A stretch of DNA of 64,000 bases from Flaccisagitta enflata (taxonomy: Eukaryota; Chaetognatha; Sagittoidea; Aphragmophora). Under the pieces are notes generated by a model. The model made no database searches. It saw only the letters and a list, made by a program, of their open reading frames with translations, and was not told where the DNA came from. Shown here piece after piece: positions 1-26,456 of the stretch. The translations under genes were made by a program, and so were the position numbers. The stretch is taken from assembly GCA_965153355.1 (NCBI GenBank), contig OZ231126.1, positions 75,144,001 through 75,208,000 on the forward strand, in the 5' to 3' direction. The first letter of the stretch is position 1. Each line of letters begins with the position of its first letter.

Positions 1-429
1 ATGTTACACTATTTTATACTGATTTAAATGATTTTACTAATTAGATACTAATTAGATATTGATTCAGTCGCATTATTTTGTAAAAATGTCAAGTTTAGAA
101 ACTTTCAGGAGCAATTTTTTCATTCAAAGTGAAATAACTTCTTCACCATGTACGTCAGTGATGTGCGGTTTGCAGAGCTGGCTATGAAATTTAAAGAGCT
201 TTAATTTTGTGACCAATATGTTTAGAATAGGTTAAATCGTTAAGGAATAATTGATGAAAATGTGCTGCAAGCTTTTTATTTGGAAGCTAATATGTAAATC
301 TTTCATTCATTCACTCATTCATTAATTCATTCATTCATTCATTCATCCAACCTTCTCGAAATTATTCTTCATTCCATCCCATTCTTTACCTCAAAATGAA
401 ATATTTTTAAGAAAGAATAAAAAAATAAA
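1..429. other. Intergenic AT-rich sequence
   Basis: No exon or element end recognised. The only structure is a run of about eleven ATTC units at 302-347, partly interrupted. Confidence 0.6.
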
Positions 430-634
430 ACAAGGCCGGATACACAGCTACCCAAGTCGCGCGTGGGTGGGCAGGGGCCATATTTGAGGTCACTAGACCA
501 CTTGGGCAGGAGCAATGAGGTAAAAAAAAATATAAAAAAAGTAAAATGTGACCGAACGACCAACCGACCGACCGACCAATCAACCGGCAGACAGACGGAT
601 AAGTCGGGGTGTAGAGTCGTGTGCACACTACTAA
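430..634 (-). mobile_element. Family E element (E1), about 205 bp
   Basis: Reads ACAAGGCCGGATACAC at its left end, then a GTGGGTGGGCAGGGGC block, then an ACCGACCGACCG run, and ends with the hairpin AGTCGTGTGCACACTACT followed by A/T-rich sequence. The hairpin arms have diverged. Strand in this table is + when the hairpin end lies on the left; here it lies on the right. There is no coding capacity. Confidence 0.75.
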
Positions 635-829
635 TAATTCCCCCCTATCCTTGAAATATCGATTGTACAATTTGCAAAATAAATTAGAATTATGCGTAGA
701 ACCAAAGGCGCAAACAATCAGTGAATGATATTCTTTTTTCCATTAAAACTGCAAAATGATAATCAAATAGGTGATCCTCTCTGACTTTGAATATGTCTGC
801 ATGTTTCTTTTCGGTTCAGGTTGTCATGT

Positions 830-1169
<340 letters not shown>

Positions 1170-1393
1170 ATTCATATTTTTGTATTCACCTCCATGGCTC
1201 CATAATCTGGTTTGTAGACGTCGGTATAGCCAAAATGGTCTTCAAGATATCTTTAGTCAGGTTGATTCAGGACGTTCGGAGATTAATTGTTGTCATGCTC
1301 AAAAATGACCGATAGCAATACATTAGCAGCAAGTTGCATTTTCTCATGATAACCAGTAATGCTCTCCTTCATGTCGTATGTTGTTTCTTTTTG

Positions 1394-1395
1394 TT

Positions 1396-1461
<66 letters not shown>

Positions 1462-1463
1462 GA
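1394..1463. repeat. (TTG)n microsatellite
   Basis: About 22 TTG units. Nothing gene-like was found between 1169 and 1700. Confidence 0.95.
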
Positions 1464-1712
1464 CGTTTTGCTTGATCTTCTGTTTCGAATGAGAAGTTGC
1501 ATAAGTCGCAGCGGAAAAAAAATCATGATGAATTTCTTTTCGAAAATTAAACGCTCAGCGGAATTCCGCTGCTTCACAAGAACTGTAAAGGGCCACTCTT
1601 TAATTACGATAAAACCGCTGCCACTCGTGTTCGTCTAACTAATACGCAGTCTGTCGGGGGTGTCTTACCTTTAGTTGTTTAATCTTTTTGTCTTTTAGTT
1701 TTTTGGTCTTGA

Positions 1713-1758
1713 CAACCACACCCGACTGTAAGGTGTTGGCCTTGTTTTGTCAGTAACT
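1713..1758 (+). mobile_element. Family E opposite-end fragment
   Basis: The sequence CCCGACTGTAAGGTGTTGGC followed by CTTGTT matches the end seen at 5208-5243 and 10010-10038. No matching hairpin end is visible upstream, so this is a truncated or very diverged copy. Confidence 0.4.
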
Positions 1759-1914
1759 TTGTCCATTGACCATTTGTAAAAGCGTCATTGGTATAGTGTG
1801 TTAGTGATTTTAGGGGTTTTCGCATTGGGCATATTATCTAGATATCACCCTGTGTAATATCTTGATAACTTTCCCAATGCGACAACCTCTTTTAAGAAAG
1901 GTAATTCAAACCAA

Positions 1915-2160
1915 ACAAGGCCGGAAACACGGCAATCCAGTCGCAGACGTTTGGGCAGGAGCAGTAATACGAAAACCGCTCGGTATTCAAAAATGTGACG
2001 GCCGGACGGACATAGCAAATTACCAACCTACCGACTGACACGGCAAGGTGTAGAGTAGCGTGTCCGCGACTAGGAAGCTCGCATTTTAAAAATGTTATGG
2101 GACGAACCGACGGACCGACTGACACGGCAAGGTATAGAGTCGCGTGTCCGCGACTAAAAA
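1915..2160 (-). mobile_element. Family E element (E2) with two hairpin ends in tandem
   Basis: Begins ACAAGGCCGGAAACACGGCA and has GGGCAGGAGCAGTAA near 1950. It then carries two successive terminal modules: hairpin AGTAGCGTGTCCGCGACT at 2054-2071 and AGTCGCGTGTCCGCGACT at 2138-2155. Each is preceded by a GACGG run and CACGGCAAGGT. The second module is an 84-bp tandem duplicate of the first. Confidence 0.75.
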
Positions 2161-2189
2161 GATAAGTCGGAGATGAGGACAGAGTCAAC

Positions 2190-2213
2190 GAAGAAGAAGA
2201 AGAAGAAGAAGAA

Positions 2214-2245
<32 letters not shown>

Positions 2246-2256
2246 AAAAGAAGAAG
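2190..2256. repeat. (GAA)n purine tract
   Basis: An uninterrupted GAA run, then degenerate GAAGAGGAA. Confidence 0.95.
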
Positions 2257-2280
2257 AAGGGCGAAGAGGAAGAGTCGCAA

Positions 2281-2775
2281 AAGCGTTAGATGGTCGGCGG
2301 TACCCGTTGCCCCCATGTGAGTTTATGTAGATGTGTGGTTGTAAGAGGGGCAGCGGCCCCGAAGGGGCCGATGACCTATGCTTAGCAAGTTTGGAGCTTC
2401 AAGGCTGGGATTTGAGCCTTAAGGCTGGGATTTGAGCCTGAAGGCTGGAATTTGACCCTTGAGGCTGGGATTTGAACCTTGAGGTTGTGATTTGAGCCTT
2501 GAGGCCGGGATTAGAGCCTTGAGGCTGGGATTTGAGCCTTGAGGCTGGGATTTGAGTCTTGAGGCTGCAATTTGAGCCTTGAGGCTGGGATTTGAGCATC
2601 CAGGCTGGGATTTGAGCATCAAGGCTGGGATTTGAGCCTAGAGGCTAGGATTTGAGCTTCGAGGCTGGGATTCAGGCCTCAAAGGGGGTGGACGTATGGA
2701 GAAGAAGGAGAAGGAGGAGGAGAAATTTCTCCTGTGTGAAAGCATAGGTCATCGGCCCCTTCGGAGCCGCTGCCC
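2281..2775 (+). mobile_element. Family F element (F1) with internal minisatellite
   Basis: The left end reads GATGGTCGGCGGTACCCGTT and the right end TCGGCCCCTTCGGAGCCGCT followed by GCCC. The terminal sequence is repeated in inverted orientation just before the minisatellite (GGGGCAGCGGCCCCGAAGGG near 2348), so the array is enclosed by inverted copies of the hairpin. The array at 2394-2680 is about 14 copies of a 20-bp unit, GAGGCTGGGATTTGAGCCTT. Family F is defined by comparing the five copies in this window; no coding sequence is seen. Confidence 0.7.
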
Positions 2776-2794
2776 AAAAGGAGGGAAAAGAAGA

Positions 2795-2974
2795 ACAATG
2801 CTGGATACACGGCTACCCCGGTTACATGTGGATTGGCAGGGGCTATGTTTGAGGTCACAATACCATTAAGGCAGTGAAGTCAATAAAAATCATAAGATAG
2901 CCAAAGTGTGACGAACCGATGGACAGACAAAAGGACAACGTGAGGTGTAAAGTCACGTTGCACGCAACTTAAAA
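2795..2974 (-). mobile_element. Family E element (E3)
   Basis: Begins ACAATGCTGGATACACGGCT and ends with AGTCACGTTGCACGCAACTT, a hairpin with mismatched arms. It lies 20 bp downstream of F1. Confidence 0.65.
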
Positions 2975-3048
2975 GAAGCAAATGAGGAAAAAAAACAATA
3001 GAAGGGGGGGAATGAAAATAGGGTGTTCAAAGAAGAAATGGGAGTCAA

Positions 3049-3180
3049 ACAAGGCTGGATAGACGTCGAAGACAGGTGGGCAGAAATCCGCGTTTTCTCA
3101 ACTTGATCATTACCAGCAGACAAATGGACTGTGCCGACCGACGGATGGACAAAGCTAGAGTCGCTAGTGTGCGACAAAAG
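3049..3180 (-). mobile_element. Family E element (E4), short
   Basis: Begins ACAAGGCTGGATAGACGTCG, keeps the GGTGGGCAG block and a CCGACCGACGGA run, and ends with GTCGCTAGTGTGCGAC. At about 132 bp it is the smallest clear E copy here. Confidence 0.6.
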
Positions 3181-3210
3181 AAAACGTAGGAAAAAGATGA
3201 AATTGCATAT

Positions 3211-3248
3211 ATTTTGTAGTAAGCTGCAATTGCAGCTTACTACAAAAT
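3211..3248. repeat. Perfect 38-bp palindrome
   Basis: Two 19-bp arms with no spacer: ATTTTGTAGTAAGCTGCAA and its exact reverse complement. It lies between E4 and F2. Confidence 0.95.
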
Positions 3249-3265
3249 GTAAGTCAATACAGGCC

Positions 3266-3995
3266 GCTCAAGCGTCATTATGGTCAGCGGTTCCCGATGC
3301 CCCATTGATATCATTTAATATTATAGTGTTGGGGTAATGGGGCAGCGGCCCCGGAGGGGTCGATGACTTATGATTCCACACAGGGCAATTTTGTTTTGGG
3401 AGGCATGATCTTTAGTCTGAGAGGTCTGATCTGGGGTCCATAAGGTCTGATCTGGGGTGTGAGAGGCCTGATAAGAGGTCTGGGAGGCCTGAGTTAAGGC
3501 TTAAGAAGCCTGAAAAGAGGTCTAAGAGGCCTGATTTGGGGTCTGAGAGGCCTGATTTGGGATCCCAGACACTGTGATTTGTAGTTTGAGAGGCCTGATT
3601 TGGGGTCTGGGAGGCCTGATTTTGAATCCAAAAGGCCTGATTTTGAATCTGAGAGGCCTGATTGGGGGTCTGAGAGGCCTGATTTGAGGTCTGAGAGGCC
3701 TGATTTGGGGTCTAACAGGCCGGATTTGAGGTCTTAGAGGCCTGCTTTGAGGTCTGAGAGACCTGATTTGGGGTCTGAAAAGCCTGATTTGGGGTCTGAA
3801 AAGCCTGATTTGGGGTCTGAGAGGCCTGATTTGGGGTCTGAGGGGCCTGATTTGAGGTCTGAGAGGCCTGCTTTGAGGTCTGAGAGGCCTGATTTGGGGC
3901 TTCGGGGGGGGGGGGGGGGGTAGACACTGACATCAGATCGGAAAAATTACCCTGTGTGGAACCATAGGTCATCGACCCCTCCGGGGCCGCTGCCC
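3266..3995 (+). mobile_element. Family F element (F2) with internal minisatellite
   Basis: The left end reads TATGGTCAGCGGTTCCCGAT and the right end CATCGACCCCTCCGGGGCCG followed by CTGCCC. An inverted copy of the hairpin (GCAGCGGCCCCGGAGGGGTC near 3342) precedes the array. The minisatellite at 3396-3905 repeats a unit of about 20 bp, GAGGCCTGATTTGGGGTCT, and closes with a poly-G stretch. The array unit differs from that of F1 while the ends are shared. Confidence 0.7.
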
Positions 3996-4194
3996 AATAT
4001 TGTTTGAAAGAATAATGCATCATGTTTCCTGGATTAATCAATGAGGGTCTTTCATTTCAAGTTTGACTAACAAACACAGAATCTGATCCACGTGAATTAA
4101 GTGATAGATGCGTGGTGTCCCTAGTAGTCTAGTCACAGATAACCGCGTTTTTAACAGGCCACTCGGTCGCTCGTCATGTTCACGCCCTTGCATG

Positions 4195-4345
4195 ATCGCA
4201 CCGCTTGCTCCGCTCACTCGCTTCGCAGCACTCCTCTTCCCTACATTCACTTTGCTTCTCCGCTTGCTGCGCTCACATACTCGCTACGCTCACTGGCTCG
4301 CCACGCTCATGGGCTCACAAACTCACTTCGCTCATTCCCTCGTGA
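4195..4345. repeat. Degenerate CGCTCACTCGCT repeat
   Basis: CGCTCACTCGCTTCGC-type units recur with drift. The open frame across it is a by-product of the repeat. The rest of 3996-4560 holds no recognised gene. Confidence 0.6.
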
Positions 4346-4599
4346 GACGGTGTAAATTTATGAATATGTGTTCACATTGGGTCCAAGATCTTTCATAAGA
4401 TCAGGGATGAGGGTAAATTTGAGACATGTATCAAGCCTGAGCGGGCTGACTTTAGGCCTAAAGGGTCAGATGACGGCCGTAGAGGCCTAGGGGAGTATTT
4501 ATGTAAGCAAAGATGGATAGATGGCCTTTATGGCCACTCTCTTGTAAGTAAGTGTAGATCTTTTTTTTTTGAAAGAAGGGGGAGGGTATTTCGGAGAGG

Positions 4600-4631
4600 A
4601 CCCTCTGTCTCTGTCTTTGTCTGTTTGTCTT

Positions 4632-4662
<31 letters not shown>

Positions 4663-4663
4663 A

Positions 4664-4757
<94 letters not shown>
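4600..4757. repeat. CTGT and (CT)n microsatellite
   Basis: CTGT units at 4600-4665, then a (CT)n run of about 95 bp. A CTC run follows at 4840-4875. Confidence 0.95.
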
Positions 4758-4761
<4 letters not shown>

Positions 4762-5207
4762 CGCAGACCATAAAAAAAAGAATAGTTCAAGAAGTTAAAG
4801 TTAGATGTTGTCCATGTCTCTCTCCATTGGTAAGCGCTCCTCCTCCTCCTCCTCCTCCTCTTCCTCTTCCTCCTTAACCGCCGCCACTTACATTTTCAGT
4901 CAAGCATCACTATATTTCCTGTCTATTGTATGAGTCAGTAAGTCAATTGGTGTCTTCAAACATGAATGCAGATTATGACAGCATTTGCCTTCGACCTATG
5001 AATGTGAGGAAAAAACGAAAATTTGCCTGATTCATGACGTCACTTCCGGTGTCCACGCGGAGACGAAAAATTCCTCAAACAACCATTTCCATAGCTCTAT
5101 TAGACCCCCGAGACACCGGTACAAGGCAAGATGGTCGGAGAATAATTGTTTTTTTGCATATTGTCATTTCGGTACAGGCTAGTGATTATAGGTGATCAAG
5201 TAATGAT

Positions 5208-5243
5208 GTAAGTCCCGCACGCGACTTATAGGTGTTGGCCTTG
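5208..5243 (+). mobile_element. Family E opposite-end fragment
   Basis: CCCGCACGCGACTTATAGGT followed by GTTGGCCTTGTT, the end type of the long minisatellite-bearing E members. No hairpin end was found to its left. Confidence 0.5.
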
Positions 5244-6952
5244 TTTATCATGAAACTCGATCAAATTTTTAATGATGATTAAAAATAGGCAAAATGAATG
5301 GTGGAGTAAGAAACAACATCGAATTATCTATCATTCAAGACCAATCCCAGCATAGTAGTTCGATTTGGCGAGAGAATGAGGATATGTTGTTAAAACATCA
5401 CAATTGCAAATTTTCGCAATTCCAGATTTCATAATTTACCTAAGAAGTAATACTGCGGTCAAAGTATTGGTCTCACCATGATAAAGGATAAAGTTTATAG
5501 ATAAAAAATCGGGACTAAGGCTCTTCCTGGAACTGTTTTCAGAATTGATCCATCATTTTTAGATGCAGAGATATGTCGTTTTCTTTAGACCCGGTAGGCG
5601 GGGTACTCCCTGTATCTTGGAAAAAAAATTTAGCGACGCGACACTTACGGTTGATGGTATGTTTTCCCCCCTCAGGTGCTCAAAACTCATGAACCTGATT
5701 GTTTTTGGCTATTTTTGTATTCATACTAATTAGAACAAAAGAGAAAAACAACCTCCAATCCAATTTAGGGACCGCGAGATTGGTTTGTTCATCACATCTA
5801 AGAGATAGATGGTTGTGGTATAAAATTTAAAGGTAGTAGATTTTGCCATTTTGGTCATTTTGGCATGCAAAATTGGGCTACTACTTCTTCCAAATCTGAC
5901 TTAAAATCCATGAGATTATAAAATTAGAGCTCAGGAGCTAACCAGATGTGCAATCTGCATGTTTCTATCATCTTTTGGTAAAATTTGAAAGCAATTCAAA
6001 GATTGAGGGGTAAGACACGCTCGGCGCGATTGTTAGGGCATTTTTGCCGGTTATGTTTTAGCACTACTTTAGGGATATTCCTTTACAGTATTGCCTTGCT
6101 CTGCTGATTATGTGCAGCAATCACATCATGTGCTCTTACAGTCCAGATTTGTGACAGGGATACGTTTCATGAACAACATACTGGGAAAAAGAAAGGGAAT
6201 AGGAAATCGATTTCCTGAAAAATGAGGGATAAAAATTATTAGGAGGTTCCGCGAAAAATTCTTAATCTGCTTCCAAATTAATTCTTTTGTATTTCCAAGA
6301 ACATGGCTCTCTTCTTATGTGTCTTTGGACGAGAGCCATGTTTTTAGTTTTTTTTAAATTAATCATTTTTCATGCAAATTAAGATTTTTTTGTGAGGCTT
6401 GTCTAGTAAGAAAAGAGAATTTTATTCAGAAAAAGAGGTGTTTTTACCCACATATTGATAATGTTTACACTATAAACAATTTTAAACATCATCCCTATGA
6501 TATTTTCATGCAAATTCTCAACCAGACTACACATCCACATGTTCTGGGTAGCTCAATGCAGGCGTCCGATTGATTTATCTACACTGTGAAAAAATGGCGG
6601 TGGCAGTGAAATTCTCACATAAGAAAAAAAAATTCTTCTCTTTTTATCATTTTTGAAAGTTCATGATCAACTTCAAACTGATTTGATGCACAGAGACGAG
6701 ATTGCGCTAACATTAAAGATTTTTCGATAAGTCGATAAGTCGATTAAAATGCTCATAAATCTTCTCTACTTATCTAAAGGAGAAGTAGAGATACCTCTAT
6801 TTTAAGGTGTCGCTAAACATAATTCTAAGATAGTGGTGAAAATTTCAAATGTTTTGACTAAAAAAAGATTCAAACGCATTAAAATGTATTATTATGAAGA
6901 TATCGGTGCCGGCCGGCCTACGATGCCATGACTTTAATGAAGATGAAGAAGA
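5244..6952. other. Intergenic stretch, no gene seen
   Basis: AT-rich sequence with no convincing exon on either strand. A 12-bp inverted repeat (AACATGGCTCTC at 6300-6311 and its complement at 6331-6342, loop 19 nt) is the only clear structure. Confidence 0.5.
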
Positions 6953-7105
6953 ACAAGGCCGGATACACGGCCAATACCAGTCGCGGACGGGTGGGCAGGG
7001 GCGGAAACGCTGTTTTTTCTACTTTTCGACACGTGCTCACCAACCGACGGACGGACGGACGGACGGACAAAGCCTCTTATAGAGTCGCTCGTCCGCGACT
7101 AAAAA
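6953..7105 (-). mobile_element. Family E element (E5), subfamily B
   Basis: Begins ACAAGGCCGGATACACGGCC, contains GGGTGGGCAGGGGCGGAAAC, a (GGAC)n run and AAAGCCTCTTATAGAGTCGC, and ends with CGTCCGCGACTAAAAA. It shares the AAAGCCTCTTATAGAG block with the copies at 18.7 and 29.6 kb. Confidence 0.8.
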
Positions 7106-7345
7106 GAACCTTGAAGACGAAGAAGAGGAAAAAAAGAAAAAGAAGAAAAAAGAAAAAAGATAAAGGAGAAAGAAAAAGGAGAAAGAAAAAGAAAAAAAAA
7201 ATTAAGAGGGTGGGGGAGGAGGAGAAGGTGAAAAAGAAAAAGAAAAAGAAAAAGAAAAAGAAGATTTATGAAGAGGGTGGAGGAGGAAGAGGAGGAGGAG
7301 GAAAAGAAGGTGAAAAAGAAAATGAAAAAGAAAATTGGCAAACCA
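7106..7345. repeat. Purine-rich GAAAAAG/GGAGGA tract
   Basis: A degenerate purine tract directly after the A-rich end of E5. The Lys/Glu-rich open frame it creates is not a gene. Confidence 0.85.
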
Positions 7346-7897
7346 TTAGATATGGGTCATGAAGAAACTCAACAACTTGTAAGAAAAAATCTGAATACCA
7401 AGTGATATAGAAGTGATGGATATGGAAGGTTATCTATCTCTAAGAGGATCTATCTTTTAAGGGAACTCTCCTGGAAGAAAAGAAAATACGCACCCCCCCA
7501 CAAAGACACACAGTAATATGAAGGAAGCAAATGCCATAAACGAGGTATATATCCTTAATCTATCATGACAATCTTATGCGCTTTAAAGCTGATTCGTGCT
7601 TTATGCATGAAAAAGCGCGGTTTTCAGCCAGCAATCTGTTTGTCTATCTGCTCTCTGTCAAGGATTTGTTTATGTTTGCGAAAGTTCGTCTGATTTCTCA
7701 TTGTTTCGTTGCCCTTTTTGAATTTCTGATACAATACATATTTTATAGATCCATACTTGTCTGTCTGTACTTGTTCGCCACCAGTGCGTGTGAGTGTCGT
7801 CTGTTGGTCGGTCATGCTTTTACTGTACGATCCACTGGACGCACGCGTTGACCTACTTAGCCCTGTTATTTAACACTTAGAAGCTTTCGAGGAGCAA
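7346..7897. other. Probable 3' flank of the ankyrin gene
   Basis: No element or exon was recognised. No AATAAA motif was found on the minus strand between 7500 and 7900, so the transcript end is undefined. Confidence 0.4.
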
Positions 7898-23630
<15,733 letters not shown>

Positions 23631-23808
23631 GGCTGAAAGAGAGAGAGAAAGAAAAAGCTATGGAAGAAACCTCTTTTTTTGATGGTTGGAATGGCAAAAG
23701 AAGTTGTTTTTTTTCTTCAGAAGTGTCAACGGAGAAAATATTCATTTCGTATATGCGCTTATATATGCCCATTTGTGCCCAAGTACTCAAAGTTTTGAGG
23801 TCGTTTAT

Positions 23809-25176
23809 AACACTCCTGACAAAATTAGGCGAACTGAGGTTGAATATCCTCTATTTGAGCATAACGAAGTGATTTGAATGACACTTAGGGATATGTTCAC
23901 ACTATGTGGGTGAAACTCCATTCAAATTCCATTCAAAAACTAAGTTAAAACAAAGTCCTAAAATCGCTATTCTCTGATAGGAAACAGTCACACTATGTCC
24001 ATTACTATTAGTTTACTAAAACAATTTTGCCCCTGTCCATTTCTTGGCTCAATCTTTCTAAAAAGCATTAAAAGAATAAGTCTAAAGGCATCAAAGATAA
24101 ATGACTTGGGTATAGACCACAAAAAACAGCTGGAAATATGTGCCATCTTCATGTAGAAATATGGTGGGGAAAATCAGTTAAATCCGATTTGCTATTTCTA
24201 ACTGATTTCCTTCTCACCCTTCTGCTGGTAGATAATTGCTCTCTATTGCTCTACTATGTAAAAGTATGATATTTTTGCTATCTTTATGTCAAATCTTGTA
24301 GAGCTGGGGCCAGTACAGTCGAGCTTCACCAGAGCGCACCCGCTAATAAGGCATCCCTCGCATCAAGGCATGATTTGAAAAGTCCCATTTTTTTTTTCTT
24401 AATTCCTTTGTTGATAAGCCCCGCATATAAGGCACCCGCCTATTAGGCAAATTTCACTATAGCGCATGAAAAATGTGGTTTTTGGTGAATATTTTGCTCG
24501 CTTTGAAGGCATCTGACAAACAAAGTGTACTAAGGATGAGGAGGTGGATAAGCTAAGTGTGGAAGATAGGGCAAAAGACGGAGAGGAAATACCGATGAGA
24601 GCGATAATGATGATGAAGAGGAAAACCAATGATGATGAAGAGGTATACCGATGATGAAAAACAGCATTGAAGATTACAATGAAGAGCAAGTGAAGAGAGA
24701 GGAAGGAGATGATGATGAAGAAGAGGAGTGAAAGTCGATTAGCCGATGAATCCATACCAATAAGAGATCGATGATGAAATGTTAGTGTCTGAATGACATT
24801 TTCAACCACTGAATATAATTAGAGTACAAGGTCTAAGAAAAGTCAATTCCATACAAGTTTCAAAATCAGTCTGGTCTTATTCATGGTAAGTTAGGTGGCG
24901 AGCTAGTGAAGGAAGATCCAAATATTTTTTGTTGTAACTTCAAAGTATCCATCTATGTCTATTTGATTGTGTATCAAACCAAAAGATAGAATAAGCAAAG
25001 CATATTTGAGCCTTATGTATTCAGTATGGTGCCAAAATGTACATGCTTGGCTATAAGGCACCCCGCCTTGAAGGCATGAAATCAACTGGTCCCTTGAGAT
25101 GCCTTCTAGTGAAGCTTAACTATATTTCAATCTTTATGGCATATTTTCCCAGTTCCCCTAATTATGTCAGAGATGT
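23809..25176. mobile_element. Family G element (G2) carrying a nested insertion
   Basis: Ends: left AACACTCCTGACAAAATTAG GCGAACTG, right CCCAGTTCCCCTAATTATGT CAGAGATGTT. The interior at 23940-24260 matches G1 on the opposite strand. It is enlarged by the nested element at 24315-25123. It lies just upstream of the ankyrin gene start. Confidence 0.75.
24315..25123. mobile_element. Pogo-like element nested in G2
   Basis: Imperfect terminal inverted repeats: ACAGTCGAGCTTCACCAGAG at left, and at right the reverse complement of ATAGTTAAGCTTCACTAGAA. Several AAGGCA/CACCCGCC motifs recur near both ends. There is no intact frame. The pogo/Tigger assignment rests only on the style of the ends. Confidence 0.55.
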
Positions 25177-25315
25177 TACACAAAACAGGTTTGAAGGATC
25201 ATGAAAGATGTTTTGAATGGTATATTATAACATCATCATTAGAACCAACAGTATGACTTCTCATTGTCCCAGCGTCCCACGCTCACGCCATGTCATCCAC
25301 ACCATGGTCCACCTG

Positions 25316-25320
<5 letters not shown>

Positions 25321-25412
<92 letters not shown>

Positions 25413-25485
25413 TGTGTGTGACTCTGTGTGTCTCTGTGACTCTGTGTGTCTGTGTGACTCTGTGTGTCTGTGTGACTTCGTGTGT
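25321..25485. repeat. (GT)n and TCTGTGTG repeat
   Basis: GT run to about 25410, then TCTGTGTGAC units to 25485. Confidence 0.95.
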
Positions 25486-25610
25486 CTGGGCATGTGGGCT
25501 CCCTGATAAGTAGCAAAATGATGTATCGTTGAATGGTGGAATGAAATACTTCCCCAGTTGGTCCCAATTGTCAAGAGCAGAATCGAATTCAATTCTATTT
25601 CTATTTGTCA

Positions 25611-25772
<162 letters not shown>

Positions 25773-26037
25773 TGGTTAATTAATGACGCATACGTGGTCT
25801 TATTCATACTGATTGCCAATAAACATGTTAGACAATAGTAACACAGCTCACCTGAACCGTAAAGTGGTTCAGACAAACCCGGCCTTACAAATCTTCTCAA
25901 ACGCGCTCAGGGAATCAAGTGCTTTGGCTCACCTGGAAAGTCATTTCCCTTTAACGATCCCCCTAACGGCCAAACTACGATTCTTATCTCGAAAGAAAAA
26001 AAAAACAAATTGGAAACTCCCTCTCACATTTGTCATG

Positions 26038-26056
26038 AGTCATCATCATCATCACT

Positions 26057-26115
<59 letters not shown>

Positions 26116-26142
26116 GATTACCATCATCATCATCATGATTAC

Positions 26143-26178
<36 letters not shown>

Positions 26179-26211
26179 GATGATTATCATCATCATGATT
26201 ATCATCATCAC

Positions 26212-26268
<57 letters not shown>

Positions 26269-26312
26269 GATTATCATCATCATCATCTTCATCATCATTA
26301 TCATTACCAAAA
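26038..26312. repeat. (CAT)n microsatellite
   Basis: CAT units with GATTAC and GATTAT interruptions. Confidence 0.95.
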
Positions 26313-26427
26313 GCACACTCAAAGCAACCTTCAGTTAGATATAAGAAGTACTCATACATTTGCTTTTTCCGAAACATCTTGAATTCAACTTCAAGCACAC
26401 TCTAATTAAAAAATGTAAAACTCAACT

Positions 26428-26456
26428 AACCCCTAGCCCTAACCCTAAACCTAAGT
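26428..26456. repeat. Short CCCTAA-like run
   Basis: CCCCTAGCCCTAACCCTAAA CCTAA: about four telomere-like units, two of them perfect. Confidence 0.6.

Noticed and set aside
4108-4398. Plus-strand 96-codon frame
   Set aside because: It coincides with the degenerate CGCTCACTCGCT repeat.
25813-26398. His-, Asp- or Met-rich open frames
   Set aside because: They arise from the CAT run; every frame of a CAT repeat is open.
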